Assembly: GCA_903894155.1 (NCBI GenBank)
Contig: CAITPF010000166.1
Span: forward strand, 1 to 35,978
Reading direction: 5' to 3'
DNA: 35,978 nt
DNA from: an uncultured beta proteobacterium
GTDB lineage: Bacteria > Pseudomonadota > Gammaproteobacteria > Burkholderiales > Burkholderiaceae_B
Shown here: positions 23,102 through 31,157 of the stretch, piece after piece
Position numbering within the stretch: position 1 is the first letter of the stretch
How the letters are laid out: each line of letters begins with the position of its first letter
Notes under the pieces: generated by a model
What the model saw: the letters and a program-made list of their open reading frames with translations, nothing else
Databases searched by the model: none
Told to the model about the DNA's origin: nothing
Position numbers and translations under genes: made by a program

Positions 23102-24512
23102 GGTTACCACTCCTCAAGATTTGCTCGATCCATTGCGCATTGTCGAGCAATCGCAAATCGTCGCCGCGCCGTCCGGTCAACTGCAAGCCGACCGGCAGGC
23201 TGCCCGCCGGCACCGGTAGCGGCAGGCTGATCGAAGGGCCCCCTGACATGTTGGCCATCGCGGTGAAGTCCGCGTGGTCGTGCGGAACCGGTGCGTCCAG
23301 CGGAAACGCGACGTGTGCGGTTGCTGGCATCAGCAGCCCCTCGAAAGGCAGCAGTTCCCGATCCAGCCATTGCCCCCAGCGAACCACCTCGGCAAGCAGG
23401 CGAGCCACGTCGGCACCAGACCGTGATGCGCCAAAATCCAGCATCGCCAGCAAGTCGCCCGGGATTTCGTCGCGTCGCTCGCGCAGCGGCTCGGCAAGCG
23501 TCGTCAGGAGTTCGGTTTCACAAAGGACCAGACCCGCCCGGCGCAGTCGGGTAAACGGATAGTCGCTCAGATCCAGGGGAACAATGCGTGCGCCACGTTG
23601 CTGCAGTCGCTTAAGGCCTTGATCGAAGGCCGTGCGCACTTCGGCCTCAAGCGCCAGAGCATCGAGGTTTTCCGGCACCGCGAATGGTCCGGGCATCGCG
23701 AATGGTCTGAGCGTTTCGTCGAAGAGGGCCCCGGTGGTTTCCGCGCGATCCGATCTGGTTGCGCCGCGCGTGTCGGTCGTCGCCCGGCGCGTTCGGGTGG
23801 CGTCGTGCGCATCGGCCTTCGAGGTCGGGGCCACGCCCGCGGACACCACCGCAAAGGCAGCCGCAATATCCCCGACGCTGCGCCCCAGCAACCCCACGCA
23901 GTCGAGCAGGGTGGACAGCGGGAAAACGCCGTTCGTCGCGATGACGCCTGCGCTCGGCTTGAACCCCACCACGCCGCAGTGCGCCGCAGGTATGCGTACC
24001 GAACCCATCGTGTCGGTTCCCAGCGCCAGGCCACAGAGCCCCGCCGCGACTGCTGCCCCGGAGCCACCACTCGACCCCCCGGGTGTGCAGGTGGTGCGCC
24101 AGGGGTTAAGCGCGTTGCCAAAATCGGGGTTGTGATTCGTCGTGCCAAGCGCGACCGGGTGCATGTTGAGTTTGCCCAGGCAGTGCAGGCCGGCGGCCCG
24201 CAGGCGTGCAACGACGGGGGCGTCGGTTGTGGCCGGGCGGGCGCGCAGCGCGCGCAGCCCCGCGTGCGAGGGCAGGCCACGCACGTCGATGTTGTCCTTG
24301 ACCGCGAAGCTTGTGCCGCGCAAATCCGAAACCGACTCAACAGCCGTCGCCACCTCGTCGTGGTCGATCACCGCCACGAACGCGTTGAGAATCGGGTTGC
24401 GGTGCGCGATTGCCCCGCGCTGCAGGTCGAGCAGTTCGTGCTCGCCCACCGCACCCGTGGCGATCAGCCTCGCCTGTTCAAGCGCGGTCAGGTTGAGAGG
24501 GTCACCTGTCAT
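23091..24512 (-). CDS. Amidase-signature family hydrolase (1)
   Basis: This 473-residue enzyme of the amidase signature family has a Ser-cisSer-Lys triad. Lys72 is in AVKDNID, the Gly/Ser loop GGSSGGSGAAVAAG is at 145-158 with the cis-Ser, and the nucleophile Ser171 is in TDTMGSVRIPAAHCG. It hydrolyses a carboxamide to an acid and ammonia or an amine in the cytoplasm. An unusual low-complexity Ala/Arg/Thr/Asp stretch lies at about residues 230-262, followed by a small internal duplication (FAMPGPFAVP). The family core is otherwise intact. Its start region is preceded by five 15-bp tandem repeats. It sits downstream of the CoA ligase in the same operon. The exact substrate (including biuret- or carbamate-type compounds) cannot be assigned. 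Confidence 0.9.
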   Translation of the reverse strand: MTGDPLNLTALEQARLIATGAVGEHELLDLQRGAIAHRNPILNAFVAVIDHDEVATAVESVSDLRGTSFAVKDNIDVRGLPSHAGLRALRARPATTDAPVVARLRAAGLHCLGKLNMHPVALGTTNHNPDFGNALNPWRTTCTPGGSSGGSGAAVAAGLCGLALGTDTMGSVRIPAAHCGVVGFKPSAGVIATNGVFPLSTLLDCVGLLGRSVGDIAAAFAVVSAGVAPTSKADAHDATRTRRATTDTRGATRSDRAETTGALFDETLRPFAMPGPFAVPENLDALALEAEVRTAFDQGLKRLQQRGARIVPLDLSDYPFTRLRRAGLVLCETELLTTLAEPLRERRDEIPGDLLAMLDFGASRSGADVARLLAEVVRWGQWLDRELLPFEGLLMPATAHVAFPLDAPVPHDHADFTAMANMSGGPSISLPLPVPAGSLPVGLQLTGRRGDDLRLLDNAQWIEQILRSGNHGN

Positions 24513-24660
24513 CCTGCCGTCCCGTCGTGCGTCATCCTGTTTTCTGTCATCCTGTTTTTCGTGATCCTGTTTTTCGTGATCCTGTTTTTCGTGATCCTGT
24601 TTTCCGCCATCATGGCGACACTTGCGTCGGGGTCAACGCAGGGGCGCGCGTCGGGCGACC
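24513..24660. other. Gap between CoA ligase and amidase genes, with repeats
   Basis: This 148-base gap is long for an otherwise tight operon and is mostly occupied by five 15-bp repeats (24531-24605). On the minus strand the repeats read AACAGGATGAC or AACAGGATCAC. The true start region of the amidase reads GGCAGGATGAC, so the repeat looks like a multiplied copy of the ribosome-binding/start segment. Confidence 0.6.
24531..24605 (-). repeat. Five 15-bp tandem repeats upstream of amidase 1
   Basis: Plus-strand units are GTCATCCTGTTTTCT, GTCATCCTGTTTTTC, GTGATCCTGTTTTTC (twice) and GTGATCCTGTTTTCC, followed by a partial sixth. The unit length is five codons, so reading frames pass through without stops, and the homopolymer T tracts are slippage-prone. 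On the coding strand the two units nearest the gene keep ATG (GGATGAC), and the three distal ones have ATC instead. Copy number could alter spacing from the upstream gene or offer extra start sites. Confidence 0.9.
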
Positions 24661-26049
24661 TCATCGCCGGTCAATCAGCCGGATCGCTTTTTGCCGCGAT
24701 TCGACGCCTGTGAGCTTCGCAAGCGACGTGGGCGCGACGATTTCAACATTGACCTCGACACCGAGCTTGCGCTTGAGCAGTTCGCGGTATTGCGCCAGCG
24801 CTTCGGGGCTGGAGGGCTCGGTCGATTCGATGCTGACCAGCAAGTCCTCCCGGCCCGACGCATCGCGCGTCAGCGCGCAAATGAACTCGCCCCGGAACCC
24901 CGGAGAATCGGCGAGGATGGACGCAAGAGCCTGCGGGAACACGTTGATCCCGCGAAGCTTCACCATGCTGTCGCTGCGCCCGAGAAACCCCTCCATGCGG
25001 CGAAACGGAAACCCCATCTTCGAGGCGCCGGGCAACAGGCGCGTGACGTCGTGGGTGTTGAACCGGATGATGGGGAAGATGTCGTCGGTGTAGAGGCACG
25101 TGACGATCATGTCACCAATCGAGCCGTGCGCGACAGGCTTTGCGCTGTCAACATCGCAGATCTCGACCCAGTGCGCGTCTTCCATGAGGTGCAGTCCGTC
25201 GTGGTCAGGTCCTTCCGCGCCGATGAGCCCGGTGTCTCCCACGCCATACCAGTCGAAGAGCTCGACGCCGCCCCAGGCTTCGGAGAGCGCGTCGCGCGCG
25301 TCCTTGGCCAGGTGCCCGCAGATCATCCGCAGTGGAATATCGCGCCCCGGGACGATGCCCTGCTCGCGCGCCACGTCGGCCAGGCGCTTCACATAGTCGG
25401 CAAAGCCGACGATCACCGTGGCGCCGAAATCGCGCATGAACTCGACCTGCTTGACCGAAGGTGTTTCGACGCCGGTGCCAGCCGGGATGAGCAGCGCATC
25501 GGTAAAGTGAACCACTGCCTCGCGGATGTAATGGCCCCCGTTGACAAGCCCGTGGCCGTACACGGAATGCACGACATCGGTTGAGCACATGCCTGCCATC
25601 AGATAGGCACGCGCCAGCATCAGGTTCTGTACCTCGCGCGTGCGCGGGCTGAAGAGCAATGGTTGGGGGCGGCCCGTGGTGCCGCTCGTCGATTGCAGCA
25701 CCATCGGCAGCAGCTTGCCGTTGACCGGAATATCGCGCCCATGATGGTCGCCCAGGGGCGGATTGCGCTCGACCGACTGCATGATCTCGTGCTTGCCGAA
25801 GCTTGGCAGCTTGCCGAGGTCGTCGAGCGATCGGATGTCGCCTTGCGCCACGCCCGCTTCCGCCCAGAGCCGCTGGTAGAAGGGGATCTGCCACGCGCGC
25901 TGCAACTGTCGGGCAAAAAGCGTTTCCTGCCACTGCCTTAGGGTATCTGCGCCCATCCCGGCAAACCGCTCGACAAACGCCTGCCCGACAGGAAACTCCT
26001 TGCGCAGCGCGTTGATGTCGATGGCGTCGAAATACGAGACGTGTTGCAT
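24661..26049 (-). CDS. PaaK-like acyl-CoA ligase (phenylacetate-CoA ligase family)
   Basis: This 462-residue adenylate-forming enzyme of the phenylacetate-CoA ligase type activates a carboxylate as acyl-AMP and then acyl-CoA. Residues 30-60 contain the RQWQETLFARQLQRAWQIPFYQ pattern of the PaaK N-terminus. The ATP P-loop STSGTTGRPQP is at 120-130. A DWYGVGDTG motif replaces the usual YG-x-TE region. The hinge GRSDSMVKLRGINVFP lies before the C-terminal lid. The length is slightly above typical PaaK (about 430-440). It lies between the two amidase genes, implying that acids released from amides are made into CoA esters. Aromatic acids are the family's usual substrates. Confidence 0.9.
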   Translation of the reverse strand: MQHVSYFDAIDINALRKEFPVGQAFVERFAGMGADTLRQWQETLFARQLQRAWQIPFYQRLWAEAGVAQGDIRSLDDLGKLPSFGKHEIMQSVERNPPLGDHHGRDIPVNGKLLPMVLQSTSGTTGRPQPLLFSPRTREVQNLMLARAYLMAGMCSTDVVHSVYGHGLVNGGHYIREAVVHFTDALLIPAGTGVETPSVKQVEFMRDFGATVIVGFADYVKRLADVAREQGIVPGRDIPLRMICGHLAKDARDALSEAWGGVELFDWYGVGDTGLIGAEGPDHDGLHLMEDAHWVEICDVDSAKPVAHGSIGDMIVTCLYTDDIFPIIRFNTHDVTRLLPGASKMGFPFRRMEGFLGRSDSMVKLRGINVFPQALASILADSPGFRGEFICALTRDASGREDLLVSIESTEPSSPEALAQYRELLKRKLGVEVNVEIVAPTSLAKLTGVESRQKAIRLIDRR

Positions 26050-26073
26050 GCGATCGGTGCCTGGAAAAGGGGG

Positions 26074-27345
26074 TCAGCGCATCGCGCGGGCGACGGCGAG
26101 GATGCGGCGATCCGAATACCGCGGCCCGGTGACGGTCAGCCCGAGGGGCAACGCCCCCGCGCCTCGTGAGACCGGCACGTTCACGCACGGGGTTTGCAGC
26201 AGCGACCAGATGGCATTGAAGAGCATCGCGCCGCTGCCCTCGGTCGCCGGCGGCGCGCAGCCGACCGTGCTGGGCGTCAGCACGGCGTCGAATTCGCCCG
26301 CGATGGCATCAAATTCGCGGCGGCAGCTTGCCGCGATGTCGTGCGCCTCGCGCAACTGCGCAAGCGTGTAGCCCGCTGCATTTTCCACTTGGGACTTCAA
26401 TCCGGCGTGCAGGCGCTCGGGATCCTTGCGATATTCCGCCAGAAACGTCGCACGACCCTCGCTGAGCATGATGCATTTCTGCACATCGACCAGTTGATCG
26501 AAAGGCTCCGGCAGGTCGATCTCGGTGACAATCGCGCCGGCCGCGGCCAGCCGCAAGGATTCTTGCGCCAAAGCTTCCCGAGTCTCGGCTCCTGCCTGAC
26601 CCCACACCGGGCTGCGGCAGACGGCAATGCGCGCGCCTTCGAGGCGAAAGTCTGGCGTCCCGGGTTCGACAGGCACCAGCGCATCATTGACCAGAATCAA
26701 GTCGTCGGCGGTGCGCGCGAACCACCCGATGGTGTCCATTGACGGCGAAAAGGTCTTGGCGCCTTCGGCGCTCACCATGCCCCAGGTCGGCTTGAAGCCG
26801 AAAACACCGCAGTAGGAAGCCGGGCGGATCACTGAGCCGCCTGTCTGCGTCCCGATTGCCAAAGGAGTATGGAAATCCGCGACGGCAGCGGCCGATCCGC
26901 TGGAAGATCCGCCCGGCGTGCGTGACAGATCGTGCGGGTTCAGCGTGGGCGCAAGGCGCCCGGATGACGCAAACTCGGCCGTTTCAGTCTTGCCTAGTAT
27001 TAATGCACCGGCTTCGCGCAGCAGCGTGACGCACGCCGCATCGACGCCGCCCGAAAAGCCTTCATACAGGGGGGAGTTGTACTGCGTGGGCATGTCGCGC
27101 GTCAGAAAAACATCCTTGATGCCGATCGGCAAGCCAAACAGAGGGCCGTGCGGCCCCGCCCGGTCGAGCGCGCGCGCCTGCTCCAGAACCTGTTCGGCGT
27201 TGACATACGCCCAGGCATGCACGGCGCTCTCCCGCGCGCGAATGCGTTCAAGGCAGGCACCTGCCAGCGCCTCGACGGTGAGATCCCCCTCCCGGATGCG
27301 CGTTAACGCGTCAACTGCGGAGAATCGTTCTGGCGTGCGCGTCAT
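26074..27345 (-). CDS. Amidase-signature family hydrolase (2)
   Basis: This 423-residue amidase signature enzyme has Lys77 in IGIKDVF, GGSSSGSAAAVADF at 145-158, and the nucleophile Ser171 in TQTGGSVIRPASYCG. It is a paralogue of amidase 1 but clearly different: shorter, and lacking the Ala/Arg/Thr-rich insert. It is the first gene of the minus-strand operon (amidase 2, CoA ligase, amidase 1, GAF protein) and is divergent from the LivK-like transporter operon. Two amidases in one operon suggest sequential hydrolysis of two amide bonds or two related substrates. The start at 27345 has no strong ribosome-binding site. Confidence 0.9.
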   Translation of the reverse strand: MTRTPERFSAVDALTRIREGDLTVEALAGACLERIRARESAVHAWAYVNAEQVLEQARALDRAGPHGPLFGLPIGIKDVFLTRDMPTQYNSPLYEGFSGGVDAACVTLLREAGALILGKTETAEFASSGRLAPTLNPHDLSRTPGGSSSGSAAAVADFHTPLAIGTQTGGSVIRPASYCGVFGFKPTWGMVSAEGAKTFSPSMDTIGWFARTADDLILVNDALVPVEPGTPDFRLEGARIAVCRSPVWGQAGAETREALAQESLRLAAAGAIVTEIDLPEPFDQLVDVQKCIMLSEGRATFLAEYRKDPERLHAGLKSQVENAAGYTLAQLREAHDIAASCRREFDAIAGEFDAVLTPSTVGCAPPATEGSGAMLFNAIWSLLQTPCVNVPVSRGAGALPLGLTVTGPRYSDRRILAVARAMR

Positions 27346-27536
27346 TGAAATCCATGGTTACAAGTAACTGTCTTTACTAACAAAGGACACACCGATATGA
27401 TCGGGGCAGGCTTAAAGCCAGTTGTACCAGTTCAGTTTCCGGATCTCAACATATCATGCGCGGGTTCCCCGGCGGCCTGCCCTCGAGGGCAGCTTGCTTT
27501 GCTCGTCACCCGTCACGTATTCAACTGGAGCTATCG
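27346..27536. promoter_or_regulatory. Divergent promoter region, amidase operon / Liv-type importer operon
   Basis: The region contains a perfect palindrome GTTAC-AA-GTAAC (27357-27368), immediately ahead of the amidase 2 gene. TTTACTAACAAAGG (27373-27386) resembles TTATCTAACAAAAG upstream of the epimerase gene (34003-34016, minus strand). The AT-rich patch around 27346-27400 is the likely promoter area. The rest up to the GGAG (27527-27530) before the binding-protein start shows nothing recognisable. Confidence 0.45.
27357..27368. promoter_or_regulatory. Palindrome in divergent promoter region
   Basis: GTTACAAGTAAC is a perfect 5-2-5 inverted repeat between the divergent amidase and transporter operons, and a candidate operator for a shared regulator. 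No regulator gene lies within this block, so the binding protein would be encoded elsewhere. Confidence 0.35.
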
Positions 27537-28727
27537 ATGCGTCGTTCAATCATTCAGCAGGCATCCCCTTCACCGAGCCGTCGCCGGTTCACCCAGGTCG
27601 CTGCGATTGGCATGGGCGCCGCCGTGTTTGCGCCGGGATTGCTGCGCGCGCAGGGTACGGGCGTGATCAAGATCGCCAACATCCAGGGGGTTACCGGCCC
27701 CTCGGCGGCTTACGGCATTCGCTCGCGCGATGGTTCGATCATTGCGCTGGAAGACATCAACAAGGCCGGGTGGAAGGATGCTTCGGGCAAGTCCTACACC
27801 TTCGAGATGGTTCACTCCGACATGGCCAACGATCCGCGCCAGGCCATTACGCTGTTTCGCCAGGCGGCAAGCGATCCGTCGATCTGTGCCGTGATCGGCC
27901 CGGCGAACTCGGTCGGGTACGTGCCGATGGTGCCGGTGGCCGGCCAGGTGAAGCTGCCGATGGTCGGCGGCGGCTCCGGCGCCCCCGTCAAGGAGTGGAC
28001 GACCTACGGCTATCGCGTAAACCCCGTTTCTTCGACGGCCGTGCCGTTCGTGCTGCGCAAGGTTGTCGCCAAGCATGGCATCAAGCGCCTTGCGGTCATC
28101 TATGACCAGACTCAGGATGCTCAGGCGGGCGATGCTGAAGTCTGCAAGACCATGGCCAAGGAGCTCGGCTACGAGGTCGTCGCGTTCGAGGCTTTCCGCA
28201 GCGGTGACCAGGACGTCTCCGCGCAACTTTCCAAGATCCGCAGCGTCAAACCTGACGCGATCTACATTGCCGCCACCACCGGCGACGGGGTCAAGGTGAC
28301 CACGCAGGTACTCGAGGCTGGCATCAATCTGCCCATGATGACGGGCTTCGGTTCCTTCCAGGATTCCGTGTACTGGGATGGCACCAAAGGCGAGATCAAG
28401 GGCGGCTATACATTCCTCGCGCAGGATCTGAACGCCCCCTCGCCGCAGCTCAAGAGCTTCCTCGAGCGCTACAAGAAGCAGTTCCCGGCGCAGGAAGTCA
28501 CGTCGTTCTCGACCTATGGGCACGACGCGCTCTATGCAATCTACGAGGCGATCAAAAAGGCGGGCAGCACCGATCGTGACAAGATCGCGGCGGCGCTCGC
28601 GGATCTGAACGTTTCCACGCCGATTGGCACCAACGTGAAGTACAAGAATCCCCCGGACGGCAATAACCTCAGCCCTTCGGTGGTCGTCATCCAGGTGACA
28701 GGGCGCGGCCAGTACGTGGTGGTTTGA
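27537..28727 (+). CDS. Branched-chain-amino-acid-type ABC importer binding protein (LivK-like, Tat signal)
   Basis: This 396-residue periplasmic binding protein of the Liv/amide-urea (HAAT) class has a twin-arginine signal (SRRRFTQ at about residues 15-21), a hydrophobic stretch AAIGMGAAVFAPGLL, and cleavage near RAQG. The mature domain starts VIKIANIQGVTGPSAAYG and contains LEDINKAGWKDASGK and FRQAASDPSICAVIGPANS, as in family 4 periplasmic binding proteins. The ATG at 27537 follows GGAG. An in-frame start 27 codons earlier would bury the signal and is rejected. It is the first gene of a complete importer operon and likely binds an amide, ureide or aromatic compound rather than leucine, given its neighbours. 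Confidence 0.92.
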   Translation: MRRSIIQQASPSPSRRRFTQVAAIGMGAAVFAPGLLRAQGTGVIKIANIQGVTGPSAAYGIRSRDGSIIALEDINKAGWKDASGKSYTFEMVHSDMANDPRQAITLFRQAASDPSICAVIGPANSVGYVPMVPVAGQVKLPMVGGGSGAPVKEWTTYGYRVNPVSSTAVPFVLRKVVAKHGIKRLAVIYDQTQDAQAGDAEVCKTMAKELGYEVVAFEAFRSGDQDVSAQLSKIRSVKPDAIYIAATTGDGVKVTTQVLEAGINLPMMTGFGSFQDSVYWDGTKGEIKGGYTFLAQDLNAPSPQLKSFLERYKKQFPAQEVTSFSTYGHDALYAIYEAIKKAGSTDRDKIAAALADLNVSTPIGTNVKYKNPPDGNNLSPSVVVIQVTGRGQYVVV

Positions 28728-28740
28728 GGTAACGCCCGGC

Positions 28741-29523
28741 ATGCTGCGCGTCGAGCACCTCACAAAACGCTTCGGTGGCCTGATTGCGGTCAACGACGTC
28801 ACGTTTGACGTCGCCCGCGGCCAGGTTGTCTCCATCGTGGGGCCGAACGGCGCGGGCAAGACCACGCTCTTTAACCTGATCACCGGCATCGCCAAACCCG
28901 ACGCCGGCAAAGTCACCTTCGACGGTGGGGACATCACGGGATTCGAGCCGCACCGGCTGGCCCAGATGGGGATCGGACGCACGTTCCAGAACATCCGGTT
29001 GTTTTCGCACCTCAATGCGCTTGAAAACGTCATGATCGGTCGCGTGGCGCGCACGCGCTCCGGGGTGCTGGACGCCATGCGCTGCTCTGCGCTCGATCGG
29101 CGCGAACGCACCGAGATGGTCGAGTCCGCCGAGGCGCTGCTCGACTGGGTCGGCGTAGGCGCGAATCGCTTTCGCCTGCCGGCCGAGTTGCCTTATGGCG
29201 ACCAGCGTCGCGTGGAAATCGCCCGCGCGCTTGCGCTCGAGCCCAAGCTCCTGATTCTGGATGAGCCGACGGCGGGCATGGTGGCGCGCGAAGCGCACGA
29301 AGTGATCCACCTGATCGGTCGCCTGCGTGAGGCCGGGGTGACGCTCATGTTGATCGAGCACAACATGAACGTCGTGATGGCAGCCTCCGATCATGTCGTC
29401 GTCATCAGCTTCGGCCAGAAGATTGCCGAGGGCACACCGGCCGAGATTCGCGCAGACGAGCGCGTGATCGAGGCGTATCTCGGCGTGGACGAGGACGATG
29501 CCGTGGGGGCAACTACGCCATGA
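28741..29523 (+). CDS. Liv-type ABC importer ATPase (LivG-like)
   Basis: This 260-residue ABC ATPase has Walker A GPNGAGKTT at 34-42, RTFQNIRLFSHLNALENVMIG (the LivG Q-loop region), the signature LPYGDQRRVEIARAL in the form characteristic of LivG, Walker B LLILDEPTAGM, and a C-terminal VIEAYLG tail. It is encoded 13 bases after the binding protein. Its stop overlaps the next gene's start as ATGA. It forms the nucleotide-binding pair with the LivF-like protein. Confidence 0.95.
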   Translation: MLRVEHLTKRFGGLIAVNDVTFDVARGQVVSIVGPNGAGKTTLFNLITGIAKPDAGKVTFDGGDITGFEPHRLAQMGIGRTFQNIRLFSHLNALENVMIGRVARTRSGVLDAMRCSALDRRERTEMVESAEALLDWVGVGANRFRLPAELPYGDQRRVEIARALALEPKLLILDEPTAGMVAREAHEVIHLIGRLREAGVTLMLIEHNMNVVMAASDHVVVISFGQKIAEGTPAEIRADERVIEAYLGVDEDDAVGATTP

Positions 29524-30245
29524 CCACGCCCTTGCTGAAGATCGAAGACCTCAAGGTGTCCTACGGCAAGGTACCCGCCGTCAATGGCGTATCGCTGGAG
29601 ATATTTCCCGGTGACCTGCGCGTCGTGCTGGGCGCCAACGGCGCCGGCAAGAGCACCATCATCAAGGCCATCATGGGGCTGCAAAAGCCGCGTGAGGGTT
29701 CGATCCGTTTTGACGGCGACACGGATTTGCTGCGCTTGAAGCCCCACAAGATCCATGAGCTGGGCATTGCCTGGGTGCCCGAGGCGCGCCAGCTCTGGAA
29801 CACCCTGACGGTGATCGACAACCTTCGCCTGGGCGGCTGGATCGTGCGCGATGCGGCCGTGGTGGAGCGGCGCATCCAGGAGATGTTCGAGCGCTTTCCC
29901 CGGCTCGGCGAGCGGCGCGACCAGGTCTCCGGGTCGCTCTCGGGTGGCGAGCAACAGATGGTGGCGATCGCGCGGGCGCTGATTTCGGCACCACGGCTGA
30001 TCCTGATGGATGAGCCATCGCTTGGTCTGGCGCCCCTGGTGGTGCGCGATGTGTTCATGCTCACGCGCGAGATCAACGCGATGGGCATCGCCGTGCTGAT
30101 GGTCGAGCAGAACGCGCGCCAGGCGCTCAAGGTGGCCAATTGGGCGTATCTGCTCGAGGTTGGCCACATCGTCGAAAGCGGGCCGGCCGCAGAGATCGCC
30201 GGCAAGGAATCCGTACGCGAAGTTTTCCTGGGTGGCAGCGCATGA
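29520..30245 (+). CDS. Liv-type ABC importer ATPase (LivF-like)
   Basis: This 241-residue ABC ATPase has Walker A GANGAGKST at 38-46, WVPEARQLWNTLTVIDNLRLGG typical of LivF, the signature LSGGEQQMVAIARAL, Walker B LILMDEPSLGLAPLVV and a C-terminal VREVFLG. The start overlaps the LivG-like stop by four bases. The 27-base gap to the next gene holds a GAGG ribosome-binding site. Confidence 0.95.
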   Translation: MTTPLLKIEDLKVSYGKVPAVNGVSLEIFPGDLRVVLGANGAGKSTIIKAIMGLQKPREGSIRFDGDTDLLRLKPHKIHELGIAWVPEARQLWNTLTVIDNLRLGGWIVRDAAVVERRIQEMFERFPRLGERRDQVSGSLSGGEQQMVAIARALISAPRLILMDEPSLGLAPLVVRDVFMLTREINAMGIAVLMVEQNARQALKVANWAYLLEVGHIVESGPAAEIAGKESVREVFLGGSA

Positions 30246-30272
30246 TGCCGTCCAACTGCTTGAGGGGCTAGG

Positions 30273-31145
30273 GTGGAACTGTTTCTGCAGCAAATCGCCA
30301 ACGGCCTGGTCATCGGCAGCACCTATGCCGTCGTGGCGCTGGGCTTTGCGCTGGCGTTCACGGTGTTGCGGGTCATCAATTTTGCGCACCCGGATGTTTT
30401 CATGATCGGCATGTTTGCAGGCCTGGTGGCCGGCGTCCAGTTCCCGGAAGGCGGGCTTCTGCTGGCGATTGTCGTGGGTGCGGTGGTCGCGGGTGCGGTC
30501 GGTTTTCTCATCGAGCGCACGGTGATCCGGCCTCTGCGCGGGCGCGACGTGCTTTCCACCCTGATCGGTACTCTGGGCGTGGCGATCATGCTGCAAAACG
30601 GGATGGCCATCATCGCAGGCCCCGATCCGGTCGCCTACCCGACGCTGCTGCCGCGCAGGATGCTCGAGATCGGCCCCGTCGTGCTGACGGTCAAGCAGGT
30701 CGTCAACTTCGGGATTTGCGTGCTGCTGCTCGCCTTCGTGAGCTTCTATGTGCGCGGCACGCGAATCGGACGCGCGACGCGCGCGATCGCCGAGCGCCCC
30801 GACGTCGCTGCCGCGTTCGGGATCAACGTCGGTCTGATCTGTACTGTGACGATCGTCATCGCCTCGATGATGGGCGGCGTCGCGGCGGTTTCGGTCGGCA
30901 CGCTGTACGGATCGGCCTGGGCTTTCGTCGGCTTGCTCTACGGCCTGAAGGCCTTTACCTGCATGCTGGTCGCGGGCAACCGCTATTTTGAGGGCGTGAT
31001 GGTGGTGGGCCTGGCGATCGGCGTGATCGAGGCGCTCGTCACGGGCTACGTATCGTCCAGCCTGAAGGACGCCGTGGCCTTCTTCGTGCTGATCGGGGTG
31101 CTGTACTTCCGTCCGAACGGCTTATTCGGCTCCTACTCCACCTAA
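30273..31145 (+). CDS. Liv-type ABC importer permease (LivH-like)
   Basis: This 290-residue inner-membrane permease begins, as LivH does, with LQQIANGLVIGSTYAVVALG, followed by INFAHPDVFMIGMFAG. About eight hydrophobic segments follow, with the coupling loop TRIGRATRAIAERPDVAAAFGINV at about 162-185. The start is GTG at 30273, with the GAGG about 6 bases upstream. It pairs with the LivM-like permease encoded 12 bases downstream. Confidence 0.94.
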   Translation: MELFLQQIANGLVIGSTYAVVALGFALAFTVLRVINFAHPDVFMIGMFAGLVAGVQFPEGGLLLAIVVGAVVAGAVGFLIERTVIRPLRGRDVLSTLIGTLGVAIMLQNGMAIIAGPDPVAYPTLLPRRMLEIGPVVLTVKQVVNFGICVLLLAFVSFYVRGTRIGRATRAIAERPDVAAAFGINVGLICTVTIVIASMMGGVAAVSVGTLYGSAWAFVGLLYGLKAFTCMLVAGNRYFEGVMVVGLAIGVIEALVTGYVSSSLKDAVAFFVLIGVLYFRPNGLFGSYST

Positions 31146-31157
31146 GGCCCGGCCCAC

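Noticed and set aside
22430-23230. Plus-strand frame of 266 residues opposite the GAF gene
   Set aside because: It is antisense to the GAF protein and spans a gene boundary. It has no recognisable domain.
24527-25093. Plus-strand frame starting with pentapeptide PVFRD repeats
   Set aside because: It arises from the 15-bp repeats plus the antisense strand of the CoA-ligase gene. No family features are seen.
24622-25584. Long plus-strand frame of 320 residues
   Set aside because: It lies fully antisense to the well-supported PaaK-like ligase. Such shadows are common in GC-rich coding DNA.
27570-29111. Long minus-strand frame of 513 residues
   Set aside because: It is antisense to the LivK- and LivG-like genes, which have clear motifs. 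The translated protein is rich in Arg/His with no domain.
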